From positions 248,001 to 312,000 of the forward strand of contig NZ_JAMBPP010000001.1 in assembly GCF_023369855.1 (NCBI RefSeq): DNA of 64,000 nt. The letters run 5' to 3'. The stretch is from Actinotalea alkalitolerans. GTDB taxonomy: Bacteria; Actinomycetota; Actinomycetes; Actinomycetales; Cellulomonadaceae. Positions within the stretch are counted from its first letter, which is position 1, and the number at the start of each line of letters is the position of its first letter. Positions 43,046 to 51,737 of this stretch are shown one piece after another. The notes under the pieces were generated by a model that had not been told where the DNA came from, did no database searches, and saw only the letters and a program-made list of their open reading frames with translations. The position numbers and the translations under genes were made by a program.

Positions 43046-44278
43046 ATGCACCTGCTCGCCAGAGCCGCCCGACCCCTGCGCGTCGCCGCGCTCGTCCTCT
43101 CGCTGGTGCTGATGGGCTCCGTGGCCTCCCCCGTGCAGGCCGTGCCGTCCGGGCCCAGCGCACCGGCTCCAGCACCCGACCCGATCGACGCCTACGCGAC
43201 CTATCGGGCCCAGAGCACGTGCGACCCGACCGTCAAGCCCGGTGCGCAGTACCTGCTGGACCTGGTACGGAGCCACTACGGGGTGGGCCGGGCCTCTCCC
43301 ATCACCCGCGCGTGCTCGGTCGGCGGTGCGAGCGAGCACAAGGAGGGCCGGGCGATCGACTGGGGGGTCAACGTCAACAACCCCACCGAGAAGGCAGCAG
43401 GCGACCATTTCGTCGGCTGGCTGACGGCCGTCGGCCCGGACGGGAAGGTCGGCTACAACGCCCGCCGACTGGGGGTGATGTACGTCATCTGGAACGGGCG
43501 CATCTGGAGCAACTCGAGCTCCAACGCCGCCTGGCGTGCCTACACCGGGTCGAGCCCGCACACCGACCACGTCCACGTGTCGCTGAGCTGGAACGGCGCC
43601 TACCAGCGCACCTCGTGGTGGACCGGGGTGGCCGTACCCAGCGAGTTCGCGATCACCCAGTACGTCACGGCGGTCTACCGCGACCTGTTCCAGCGCTCCC
43701 CCGACGCCGAGGGCCTGCGCACCTGGACACGGGCGCTGAACACCGGCACGCCACGTGTGGCCGTCGCCAACGCGATCACCGCATCGACCGAGTACCGCTC
43801 CGGGCTCATCCGCGGCGCCTACCGCGACTTCTTGGGGCGCACCCCCGACCCGAAGGGCATGACCGACTGGCTCTCGGCGATGGCAGGAGGGTTGACCATC
43901 CAGCGGATGGAAGCCGGGTTCCTGGCCTCACCGGAGTATTTCGCGCAGGCAGGCAACGACGACGCCCGGTGGGTGAGCCGCCTGTACAACCACGTCTTGA
44001 ACCGGCAGCCGGGGCCGGCTGAGGTCGACCACTGGGTCGCGGCGCTCGCCCAGGGGCAGACCCGCGACGGTGTCGCGATCGGTTTCGTGCTCTCCACGGA
44101 ACGGCTCACCACGGTGGTCGACGGCTACTACCGCCATCTGCTGGGTCGCGGCCTCGACCCGACCGGGCGACAGACCTGGGTGGGTGCGATCCAGGCCGGC
44201 GGGCGGACCGAAGCGATCATCGGCGGGATCATCTCGAGCGACGAGTACTTCGCGAGGGCCGAGCGCTCGAAGCGTTAG
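43046..44278 (+). CDS. secreted LAS-type peptidase domain protein with four DUF4214 repeats
   Basis: This is a 410-residue exported protein with signal peptide ending near SPVQAVPSG. Residues 55-200 form a LAS/M15-like zinc peptidase domain (ARB_07466-like). The metal-site residues are in SEHKEGRAIDWGV (HxxGxxxD) and SPHTDHVHVSL (HxH), as in D-Ala-D-Ala peptidases. Residues 205-405 carry four DUF4214-type helical repeats, each with a YRDLFQRSPDAEGLRTW-like core; these occur in surface and S-layer-associated proteins. It probably acts on peptidoglycan or binds the cell surface. Confidence 0.82.
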   Translation: MHLLARAARPLRVAALVLSLVLMGSVASPVQAVPSGPSAPAPAPDPIDAYATYRAQSTCDPTVKPGAQYLLDLVRSHYGVGRASPITRACSVGGASEHKEGRAIDWGVNVNNPTEKAAGDHFVGWLTAVGPDGKVGYNARRLGVMYVIWNGRIWSNSSSNAAWRAYTGSSPHTDHVHVSLSWNGAYQRTSWWTGVAVPSEFAITQYVTAVYRDLFQRSPDAEGLRTWTRALNTGTPRVAVANAITASTEYRSGLIRGAYRDFLGRTPDPKGMTDWLSAMAGGLTIQRMEAGFLASPEYFAQAGNDDARWVSRLYNHVLNRQPGPAEVDHWVAALAQGQTRDGVAIGFVLSTERLTTVVDGYYRHLLGRGLDPTGRQTWVGAIQAGGRTEAIIGGIISSDEYFARAERSKR

Positions 44279-44303
44279 GTGTCCGCTCGAACGATCCCCG
44301 CCG

Positions 44304-45014
44304 TCAGGGAGTGGCGACCGGCCACGGCCCGCCGACGGCGTGCCACGTCCCCTGGTCGACGGTGTGGACGGCCTGCACCCCGTGCAGCGCGTAGTCCGAC
44401 CATCGCAGGGGCGGCGACCCGTCGGTGAGGTCGGGGTCGGTCCCGCAGCCGCGCAGCGCGGTCTGCCACGCGATGCCGAACTCGACCACACCGCGCGGCA
44501 CGGCCTGTGACCGCGGTGAGCGCCCCCCGGTCCAGGGATCGCTGCGCTGGAGCCCGACGACCCGACCCGTGCTGGTGTCCACGGCGACGAAGCGGGGCAG
44601 GTCGGCGCCCCGCAGGTCGGGCAGCGCGTCGGGTGACCTGAGACGCGTGGTGACCGTGACCGCACCATCGGGCGCGACGACGACGGCCTCGAGCAGGTCC
44701 AGGCTCAGGGGCCGGTCGCTCACCCAGCCGAGCTCCTCGAGGGTCCGCCCGCACGTCGCCTGGCCCAGCACCGGGACCGGGCCGTCGTCGTCGGCGGGCT
44801 GCGGTCCCGCGCCGCGCAGCACCGAGACGCCCGTCACGCCGACGGCGAGGACGACCGCCGCCGCGGCGAGCAGTCGGGTGGCGGTGCGCAGCGCCCGACG
44901 GCGACGCCCCGCCCTCGCCAGGTGGGCGGTCTCGTCGGGCAGCCACGACTCCGCGGCGTCGTCGGGGATGCGGCGGGCCAGGGCACGCAGCGCGGCGCCG
45001 AGGTCCGCGGTCAC
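44304..45014 (-). CDS. putative anti-sigma-like membrane protein
   Basis: This 236-residue protein has a cytoplasmic N-terminal part of about 40 residues, one membrane helix (LLAAAAVVLAVGVTGVSVL) and an extracytoplasmic domain of about 165 residues with two Cys (CGRTLEELGW and LRGCGTDPDL). No zinc anti-sigma HxxxCxxC motif is present. The GTG start overlaps the stop of the sigma-like gene. That order and coupling is typical of a regulator of the upstream sigma factor, but the domain itself is not one I recognise. Confidence 0.65.
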   Translation of the reverse strand: MTADLGAALRALARRIPDDAAESWLPDETAHLARAGRRRRALRTATRLLAAAAVVLAVGVTGVSVLRGAGPQPADDDGPVPVLGQATCGRTLEELGWVSDRPLSLDLLEAVVVAPDGAVTVTTRLRSPDALPDLRGADLPRFVAVDTSTGRVVGLQRSDPWTGGRSPRSQAVPRGVVEFGIAWQTALRGCGTDPDLTDGSPPLRWSDYALHGVQAVHTVDQGTWHAVGGPWPVATP

Positions 45015-45529
45015 CGCTCGCCGGCCTCTGGCAGCACCTGCTGGTACTCGACGGTGCTCAAACCGCCCGACCGGTCGTCCGCCCCGTCCTCGACCAGGCT
45101 GGTCGCCTCACCGAGGGCGTTCTCGACGTCTCCCCGGTCCAGGCCGAGCAGGTCGGCGATCTGCGGCACGGGCAGGCCCTCGCCGAACCGCAGCACCGTG
45201 CAGACCCGCTGGGTCGGGGACATCCGCGCCAGCGCGGCCTCGACGCCACCCGGGACCGGCGAGACCGGCGCACCTCGTCCGGCCGACGCCCGGTCCGGCC
45301 GACGCCGTCGGGTGCCCGCCAGGACGGCCGTGACCATCACCCGACGGACCTCGGCCTCGGCGGTCCGGACCGCGAGGTCGCGGCGTGGCGCCGCGACGAC
45401 GGCCACCAGGGCCCGCCGCACGAGGTCCTCCGCGGCGTCCCGGTCGCCGCACAGCAGGTAGCCCAGGCGGATCAGCGCCGTCCCGTGCTCACGGATCAGC
45501 CGGTCGAGCACGATCTCCTCGGCAGCCAC
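45011..45529 (-). CDS. ECF-type sigma factor-like protein
   Basis: This 172-residue protein has region 2-like sequence LIREHGTALIRLGYLLCGDRDAAEDLV and region 4-like sequence SPTQRVCTVLRFGEGLPVPQIADLLGLDRGDVENALG. This layout matches the small actinobacterial ECF (SigE/SigM-like) group. The conserved tryptophan-rich region 2.3 is poorly kept, so promoter melting could be weak. The GTG start follows GGAGG by nine bases. It is translationally coupled to a membrane protein that may hold it inactive. Confidence 0.72.
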   Translation of the reverse strand: MAAEEIVLDRLIREHGTALIRLGYLLCGDRDAAEDLVRRALVAVVAAPRRDLAVRTAEAEVRRVMVTAVLAGTRRRRPDRASAGRGAPVSPVPGGVEAALARMSPTQRVCTVLRFGEGLPVPQIADLLGLDRGDVENALGEATSLVEDGADDRSGGLSTVEYQQVLPEAGER

Positions 45530-45671
45530 GACGTCCCACCTCCTCGCCGGCCCCTGCACCTCGGTGCCGCGACGCCCGCGAGGGCGTGCGCCGTCCTGCT
45601 GACAGCCTGACGCCTGACCCGCCGTCGAGGAACCCCACCCGACGGGCGGGCCGGTGGGTAGCCTCAGCGCC

Positions 45672-46091
45672 ATGGTGCTCGAGCGGCGTGCGCGCGCGGT
45701 GGTCGTGGGTCTCCTCGCCGTCGCCGTCGGCGGGGGCGCCGCGATCCTCTTCGCACGGGGCCCGGCGACCTGTCCCGCGATCGGGTACGGGAACCTCGCG
45801 GCCATCGAGCTCGAGGTGCCCGAGGGGACCGACGCCGTCGCCGCGTGCCTCGGCCCGGGCTGCACCCCACGACCGGTGCCGACCGCCGCGGACGGCACCT
45901 GGTCGGTCCCCCAGGAGGACCCCTACCTCCAGTCCCCTGACGCGGCGGGGAGCGTCACCCACGTGACCGTGCAGGCGCAGGCGCGCGGCACGGTCGTGGT
46001 CGACGGCGTCCTCGAGGTCGAGCGGCAGGCGGTGAACCGGTGGGCGCGGTGCCCGGGACCGTTCAGGTACCTGCCGGTGCAGGTCGGCTGA
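45672..46091 (+). CDS. hypothetical membrane-anchored protein
   Basis: I do not recognise a family. The 139 residues begin with a basic stretch and a hydrophobic helix (AVVVGLLAVAVGGGAAILFA), then an extracytoplasmic beta-rich domain with paired Cys (ATCPAIG, AACLGPGC, RWARCPG). The ending YLPVQVG closes a likely disulfide-linked fold. Its last 29 bases overlap the end of the convergent GH94-like gene. It stands alone and is divergent from the sigma-like gene. Confidence 0.6.
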   Translation: MVLERRARAVVVGLLAVAVGGGAAILFARGPATCPAIGYGNLAAIELEVPEGTDAVAACLGPGCTPRPVPTAADGTWSVPQEDPYLQSPDAAGSVTHVTVQAQARGTVVVDGVLEVERQAVNRWARCPGPFRYLPVQVG

Positions 46092-49000
46092 CGCGGTCGG
46101 TCGCGCGACCTCGCGCGGGCACGTCCACGGTGAGGCGCAGCACCTCACCCGTGCGCCGGAACACCCGGTCGCTGAGGTCGGCGTCGAGCCGGTCGCCGCA
46201 CAGCACGCGGGTGCCGTCGGCCAGGTCCACCACCATGCCGAGCGCCGCGCCCTCGACACCGGTGCCGACCGACGCTCCGTCCGGGGACGGGACGCGACGG
46301 TAGACGACCGGCACCTGGCAGAAGGTGTAGGCCAGTGAGCCTGCGGGCAGGTCCAGGGTGTGCTCGTCGCCGTGGACGTCGAGGTGGTGGAAGGTCCGCG
46401 GACGGTCGGTCCACTCCTGCTCGCGCAGCAGCACCGGACGGATCACCACGGTGCCGTCCTCGACCCGCAGCCCGAGCTCGCCCAGCCGGGTCAGCACCTC
46501 CTCCTTGACCTGGCCGGTCATCCCGGGCTGACGCGCGCCCCGACCACCGGGGGTGTGCGAGTACGGGTCGACCGGGAAGGCCCCGTACACCTGCGGCGGC
46601 TTGCAGTACCCGAGACCTCGACGCACGTCCTCGTAGGCGTCCGCGAGCCGGCAGACCAGCGAGGGGTCGGCGCCCTCGGCCACGGCCCGCTCGTGGGTCT
46701 CCTGCACGGCCAGCAGCAGCTTCGAGACCATGTGCCAGTAGATGCTGCCGAGCCCCTCGAAGGCGAAGAACGAGCCCGACCTGCCGGTGAACTCCGCGTG
46801 CCGGAAGGTCTCCTCGAAGATCGCCAGGAGCTCGTCACGGTCCTGCTCGACCGCCTCGGGGTCCACGTCCCCCGCGACCACGTCGGCCGGCAGCGCGTCC
46901 AGTGCGGCCACGACGTCCCGCGCGTTGCGGATGCCCGGCGCGAAGCGGTAGTCGCCGTTCAGGTCCCGCTGGACCACCGACCTGTCCCCGGCGCGCACGA
47001 GCTCGGCCAGCAGCGGGCAGGCCTCGGCCCTCGCCGCGGGCACCCGGTTGTGGTCCAGGAACCGGGGCAGCACCTTGTCGGGGTAGAGCAGGTAGCTGTG
47101 CTGGTCAGCGCGGTACAGCGCGCTGCGGCGCAGGGCCGCGAGCAGGTCGAGCGACTCCTGCGGACCCAGCAGCCCGCTGGAGAGCACCGCGACCTGACCC
47201 TCGAGCATCTCCTGCAGGCGCCCGATGCCGGCCGTCGCGTCCCCCAGGTCGAGCAGGTTGTAGGAGTGGAACAGGGAGTCCTCGCGGCGGTTGAGCCGCA
47301 GGGCCTGGTCGACGTAGCGCTGTGCCAGGTCGAGCAGGTCGCCGACGTCCCGCGCACCGACCGTCACGCGGTGGCCGGCGAACCCGGCGTAGACCCGTGA
47401 GCGGTAGGCCGTCCCGGCCGCACCGAGCTCGTCCATCACGGTGCGGCGCAGGGGGTCGGAGAAGCCCGAGGTCGTCCCGTCGACGTGCCGCGCCAGGATG
47501 CGCCGCACGTCGTGCAGCAGGTCTCCCAGCTCGGTGGTGAGGGTGAGGTCGGTGCCCAGCAGGTCACGCAGGGTGTCGAGGTAGCGCCGCACGTAGGCGA
47601 GGGTGACCACCGACAGGCCGCGGCCGACGAGCGCGTTGTTCGCGTCGTTCCACTCGGGGCGCTGGGTGTTCATCCAGATCCCCCCCTCGGGGACCAGGTT
47701 GACCAGCTTGGCCAGCAGGAGGAGCAGGAGCTTCTCGCCCAGCGTGACCCGCACCAGGTCGCCGTCGGGGCCGTGCACGAGCCGTCCGTCCGCACCTTCG
47801 TCCAGCACCCGTCGGGCGATCGCCGCGTCGGCCTCACGGTCGAACACGATGGTCGAGGCCGGGTCGGCGACGGTCCGCGCGTACGACGCGATCCGGTAGG
47901 GCACGTCGGCGTGGGTGAACATCGCGGTGTCGACCAGGTCCTGCAGCCGTCCCGGGTGGAACCGTCGCGAGGCCTCGAGGAGCTTGAGCAGGTACACGAC
48001 CTGGTGGTCGCTCCAGTACCCGATGTTCGCCCAGGGGTTCTCGGGCTCGGGGACCTCCCAGTCGACGCCCTCGCGGGAGATCCGGTACGGGTTGTAGCCG
48101 TCGGCGGTGGTCGCGTCGACGAAGACGGCGGTCATCTGCTCGAGGTACTCGGGGAAGGACCAGGCCAGCGCCTCCCAGTTCTGGAAGATGTCCCGCCAGT
48201 TGCCCTGGTAGCCGACGATCGTGCGCCCGTCGGCGTCGTGCAGGGCGATGCGGAACCTGTTCCAGGGCCTGCTCGGGTCGCCGTGGCGGCGGCTGAAGGT
48301 CAGCGGCAGGTACTCGGTCGCCAGGCGCCACAGGTCCACGTCCCCGTGCTCGCGGGCGCGGGCGACCAGGGCGCCGACGCTCAGCCGGGCCGGCAGGGCG
48401 CGCAGCAGGTCGGCGCAGCGGGCCGCGGTCGCGGGGCTGCGCTGCTCGACGAAACGGCGCACGTCGGCGGCCTCGGCCGTGTAGCCGTCGACCGGGACTC
48501 CCCCGCGCATCGCGTTGAAGAGGACGTTCGCCCCGTGGTGGGCGGCCGCGAGCTCGTCACCGGTGAGCTGCGTGGCGTCGGCGGTCGCGACCAGACGCTC
48601 GAGCTCGGTGCGGGTGCGCTCGACGTCGACGGCGAGCCGGCCCGCGAGCGCCGTAGGGTCGGTGAGCTCGTGACGCAGCGCGACGACGTCCGCCGCGCTC
48701 TGGTCGACGTCGGCCACGGCGTGCCAGTCCCGGCTCTGACCAGGGGCGAGGGCGAACGTCGCGCGGACCAGGTATGCGCCGCGCTCGCCACGGACCTCGT
48801 CCTCGGGCTCGACCGGGCGTCCGGCCACGAACGCGGGCAGCTGGCGGCTCGACAGCAGGTGCTGGACCTGGCCCAGGCCCACGTGCCACGCGACGTTGGC
48901 GTGCAGCGACTCGCTCGGCTCGGCGAGGTCGGTGAGGCGTGAGCTCAGCGACAGGATCCCCAGGCCTGTCCCGGGGTCGAGCTCGGTCCGCTTGTAGGCG

Positions 49001-49614
49001 TCGAGCAGGGTGCTCAGCTCGTTCTGGACCTGCACGGTCGCGCCGGCGGGCAGCAGGTTCTGGAAGCCGTCCAGGACCTCGACCTCGATCGGGTGGTCGG
49101 CGGTCGAGGTGAGCACCCCGCTGCGGACCACGCCGTACCGCGCGCTGGTCCGCCAGGTCACCCGCAGCCGCAGCCCGAGGTCGGGACGGGTCTCCTCGAA
49201 GACGAGCGTGGTGCCGAGGTGGTCCTTGGCGAGGGAGCGCTCGACGGCGGGGTCCCCGTGCCGGGTCTCGGCGAACGGGTGCCAGCACACGATGCCGCCG
49301 TCGGCCGTCCGCACGCGCACCACGGTGAGCCCACCGGTGTGCCCGGCGCTCTCGGTGACCTTGTCCTCGGTGTAGTAGGGGAAGAGCGCCCGTTCGGCCT
49401 CCTGCCGCCCTGCGGTCACCCCGCCGGTGCTCGAGATGAACACCCACAGGTCGCTGGCCCCGACCAGGGTCATGAAGAAGGGCGGCATCTGGTCGTAGGC
49501 GCTGATCCGGTAGAACCGGCGACCGTCCAGCTCGACCGGCTCACCGGTGACGGGCCGGGTGGCGCCGTCCGGAGGGACGGTGCGGCGTTCGGTGGCGACT
49601 GCCTGCGCGGACAT
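46063..49614 (-). CDS. GH94-like glucoside phosphorylase/hydrolase, very large
   Basis: This is a 1183-residue cytoplasmic protein without signal peptide. A beta-sandwich N-terminal part (about 25-310) is followed by an all-helical barrel. The barrel holds WNDANNALVG around Asp657, the position and sequence type of the catalytic Asp in GH94 cellobiose and cyclic-glucan phosphorylases (DWNDGLNxVG). Other marked segments are GYQGNWRDIFQNWEALAW, NPWANIGYWSDHQVVYLLKL and a C-terminal YGAFPVDPYSHTPGG. The length is well above GH94 (about 800) and near GH149/GH161 beta-1,3-glucan phosphorylases. The ATG has AAGGAG upstream. A LacI-type operator before it suggests induction by a beta-glucan sugar. 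Confidence 0.72.
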   Translation of the reverse strand: MSAQAVATERRTVPPDGATRPVTGEPVELDGRRFYRISAYDQMPPFFMTLVGASDLWVFISSTGGVTAGRQEAERALFPYYTEDKVTESAGHTGGLTVVRVRTADGGIVCWHPFAETRHGDPAVERSLAKDHLGTTLVFEETRPDLGLRLRVTWRTSARYGVVRSGVLTSTADHPIEVEVLDGFQNLLPAGATVQVQNELSTLLDAYKRTELDPGTGLGILSLSSRLTDLAEPSESLHANVAWHVGLGQVQHLLSSRQLPAFVAGRPVEPEDEVRGERGAYLVRATFALAPGQSRDWHAVADVDQSAADVVALRHELTDPTALAGRLAVDVERTRTELERLVATADATQLTGDELAAAHHGANVLFNAMRGGVPVDGYTAEAADVRRFVEQRSPATAARCADLLRALPARLSVGALVARAREHGDVDLWRLATEYLPLTFSRRHGDPSRPWNRFRIALHDADGRTIVGYQGNWRDIFQNWEALAWSFPEYLEQMTAVFVDATTADGYNPYRISREGVDWEVPEPENPWANIGYWSDHQVVYLLKLLEASRRFHPGRLQDLVDTAMFTHADVPYRIASYARTVADPASTIVFDREADAAIARRVLDEGADGRLVHGPDGDLVRVTLGEKLLLLLLAKLVNLVPEGGIWMNTQRPEWNDANNALVGRGLSVVTLAYVRRYLDTLRDLLGTDLTLTTELGDLLHDVRRILARHVDGTTSGFSDPLRRTVMDELGAAGTAYRSRVYAGFAGHRVTVGARDVGDLLDLAQRYVDQALRLNRREDSLFHSYNLLDLGDATAGIGRLQEMLEGQVAVLSSGLLGPQESLDLLAALRRSALYRADQHSYLLYPDKVLPRFLDHNRVPAARAEACPLLAELVRAGDRSVVQRDLNGDYRFAPGIRNARDVVAALDALPADVVAGDVDPEAVEQDRDELLAIFEETFRHAEFTGRSGSFFAFEGLGSIYWHMVSKLLLAVQETHERAVAEGADPSLVCRLADAYEDVRRGLGYCKPPQVYGAFPVDPYSHTPGGRGARQPGMTGQVKEEVLTRLGELGLRVEDGTVVIRPVLLREQEWTDRPRTFHHLDVHGDEHTLDLPAGSLAYTFCQVPVVYRRVPSPDGASVGTGVEGAALGMVVDLADGTRVLCGDRLDADLSDRVFRRTGEVLRLTVDVPARGRATDRVSRPAPAGT

Positions 49615-49691
49615 GGCGTGCTCCTTCGCGGACCGGCGAGGCAGGCCGGCGACTGGAGCGCCGGTCCGTGGGTCCGCCGTCGGTGCCGGTC

Positions 49692-49707
49692 GAGAGAGCG
49701 CTCTCTC
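49692..49707. promoter_or_regulatory. LacI-family (CebR/CelR-like) operator
   Basis: GAGAGAGCGCTCTCTC is a perfect 16-bp palindrome, 77 bases upstream of the GH94-like start. Its centre GAGCGCTC equals the core of the cellobiose-responsive CebR/CelR operator (TGGGAGCGCTCCCA). No regulator gene is adjacent, so control would be by a distant LacI-family repressor. Confidence 0.72.
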
Positions 49708-49819
49708 ACAGAGTGCCACGTCCGGCTCGAGGCAGCAACGACCCGGCGAGCCAGACTCGCGGGTCGGACCGGACCGGTCGGCAGGTACCGCTCTGCCGGT
49801 ACCGCTCAGCCGAGGACCG

Positions 49820-50665
49820 TCACAGCCGACCCGCAGCCGGCCCGGTGGCGACCGGCCGGGCCGCGTCTCGCACCCAGTGCGACCACGACCCGGGGTAGAG
49901 GCCGACGTCGACCCCTGCCTCGTGGCCCGCGAGCACCAGCTGCGCGGCGGTCACCCCTGACCCGCAGTACGCGGTGACCGGTCCCTGACGACCACCGACC
50001 AACGGCGCCAGGACCTCACGCAGGGCGGACGGCGCGAGGTAGCGGCCGTCGGCCTCCTGCAGCGCGGTCGTGGGGCACGACTGCGCACCAGGGATGTGAC
50101 CCGCGACGGGGTCGACCGGCTCGACCTCCCCGCGGAACCGCTCGGCCGACCGGGCGTCGAGCAACGTCCCGCCCCGACCGGCCAGCACGTCGTCGACCTC
50201 GACCACGGGCATCGACCCCACGTGGGCCCGGGCCTGCGGGGCCGGCTGCGGGGCCACCTCTCCGACCTCGAGCGCGCCACCGGACCGCTGCCACGCGGCC
50301 AGCCCGCCGTCGAGCACCCGGACCTGCTCGTGACCGGCCCAGCGCAGGCACCACCACGCGCGGGCCGCCGCAGCCCCCGGTCCGGCGTCGTACACCACGA
50401 CCTCCCGGCCGGGACCGATCCCGCGGCGACGCATCGTCGCCGTGAGCGAGTCCTGCGTCGGCAGCGGGTGCCGCCCACCCTCACCGGGCGGCGCGGCGAG
50501 CTCGGTGTCCAGGTCGCAGAAGACCGCGCCCGGGAGGTGACCCGCCAGGTAGCCCGGCCGGTCGGAACCGGCGAGGGACCACCGGACGTCGACCAGCAGC
50601 GGCGGGGTGGGGTCGGTCAGGGACGCGGCGAGCTCGTCGGGGGAGATCAGGGCGCGGTCGGTCAT
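49820..50665 (-). CDS. sseA: two-domain sulfurtransferase (thiosulfate/3-mercaptopyruvate type)
   Basis: This 281-residue protein has tandem rhodanese domains. The inactive N-domain opens LLVDVRWSLAGSDRPGYLAG and the catalytic C-domain has LDARSAERFRGEVEPVDP, HIPGA and the active Cys in the loop YCGSGVTA. CGSGVTA is the mercaptopyruvate sulfurtransferase signature, while thiosulfate enzymes usually have CRKGVTA, so 3-mercaptopyruvate is the likelier substrate. It is divergent from the kinase-like gene. Confidence 0.87.
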   Translation of the reverse strand: MTDRALISPDELAASLTDPTPPLLVDVRWSLAGSDRPGYLAGHLPGAVFCDLDTELAAPPGEGGRHPLPTQDSLTATMRRRGIGPGREVVVYDAGPGAAAARAWWCLRWAGHEQVRVLDGGLAAWQRSGGALEVGEVAPQPAPQARAHVGSMPVVEVDDVLAGRGGTLLDARSAERFRGEVEPVDPVAGHIPGAQSCPTTALQEADGRYLAPSALREVLAPLVGGRQGPVTAYCGSGVTAAQLVLAGHEAGVDVGLYPGSWSHWVRDAARPVATGPAAGRL

Positions 50666-50705
50666 CGGCCCACTCTCGCACCTGGCCGCCCGGTAGCGTC
50701 GCCCC

Positions 50706-51737
50706 ATGCCCGCAGCGATCGGACCGGCGCGCGTCCCTGGCGTGGAGATCCCCCACGGGTCCACCGCGCAGCGCACCACCTGGCCCTCGCTGCCCGCCAC
50801 GATCCGGGCGCTCGTCGAGCGGCGGCTGGGGCGGTCGGTGGTCGACGCGGACTCGCAGCAGGGTGGCTTCACCGACGGGTTCGCGAGCAGGCTGCTGCTC
50901 GCCGACGGCACCCGGGTGTTCGTCAAGGCGATCTCGGCTGAGCAGAACCCGCAGGTGCACCCCTCCTACCTCCAGGAGATCGCGGTGGCGAGCGCGCTGC
51001 CCCCGCACGCCCCGGCGCCCCACCTGCTCTGGGCCGTCGAGCAGGGCGACTGGGCCGTGCTCGCCTTCGAGGACGTCGCGGGTCGCCTCCCGACGCGACC
51101 GTGGGACACCGACGAGCTGGGCCGGGTGCTCGACCTGCTCCCGGTGCTCGCGTCGGCGATGACCCCGGCCCCCGCAGGGCTCCCCGACCTCCCGACGACG
51201 GCCGACCTCGACGCCCACTTCACGGTGTGGCGGCGCCATGCGGCCGCGGGGACCGTCCCGGACGGGCTCGATCCGAGGTGGCATCCACGGGTCACCGAGC
51301 TGGCGGCCCTGGAGGCGGACTGGGCGACGCTCTCGGACGGCACCACCGCCGTGCACTTCGACCTGCGGGACGACAACATCCTGCTCGGCGACGACGGCCG
51401 GGTCCTGGTCTGCGACTGGAACTGGCTCTCGCTGGCGGCCCCGTGGGTCGACCTGGTCGGGCTGCTGGTCAGCGTCCACGGCGACGGCCTCGACGCCCAG
51501 CACCTCATCGCGTCCCACCCGTTGAGCCGCGACGTGCCGGCCCGCTCGGTCGACGCGTTCCTCTGCGCACTGGCCGGCTACTTCGTCGAGGCCTCCGCCC
51601 GGCCACCGGTCCCGAGCTCGCCGTGGCTGCGCCCCCACCAGGCCTGGTGGCGCGACGCGGCCCTGGACTGGCTGGGGCTGCGCCTGGACCACCTGGCTCG
51701 GGTGACGCCCGGGCCACCCGGGGCGGGTCGCGGATGA
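50706..51737 (+). CDS. aminoglycoside phosphotransferase-fold kinase
   Basis: This 343-residue protein has the APH/choline-kinase fold. The N-lobe has DSQQGGFTDGFASRLLLADG with the nucleotide loop. The catalytic loop is AVHFDLRDDNILL (HxDxxxxN) and the metal motif is VCDWNWL (D at the DFG-like position). Family members phosphorylate aminoglycosides, macrolides, choline or sugars; nothing here argues for antibiotic resistance. It is coupled to the next gene by an ATGA overlap. Confidence 0.8.
   Translation: MPAAIGPARVPGVEIPHGSTAQRTTWPSLPATIRALVERRLGRSVVDADSQQGGFTDGFASRLLLADGTRVFVKAISAEQNPQVHPSYLQEIAVASALPPHAPAPHLLWAVEQGDWAVLAFEDVAGRLPTRPWDTDELGRVLDLLPVLASAMTPAPAGLPDLPTTADLDAHFTVWRRHAAAGTVPDGLDPRWHPRVTELAALEADWATLSDGTTAVHFDLRDDNILLGDDGRVLVCDWNWLSLAAPWVDLVGLLVSVHGDGLDAQHLIASHPLSRDVPARSVDAFLCALAGYFVEASARPPVPSSPWLRPHQAWWRDAALDWLGLRLDHLARVTPGPPGAGRG

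Noticed and set aside
50706-51737. An aminoglycoside resistance gene
   Set aside because: The protein has the APH fold, but the family is broad and nothing in the context indicates antibiotic modification.
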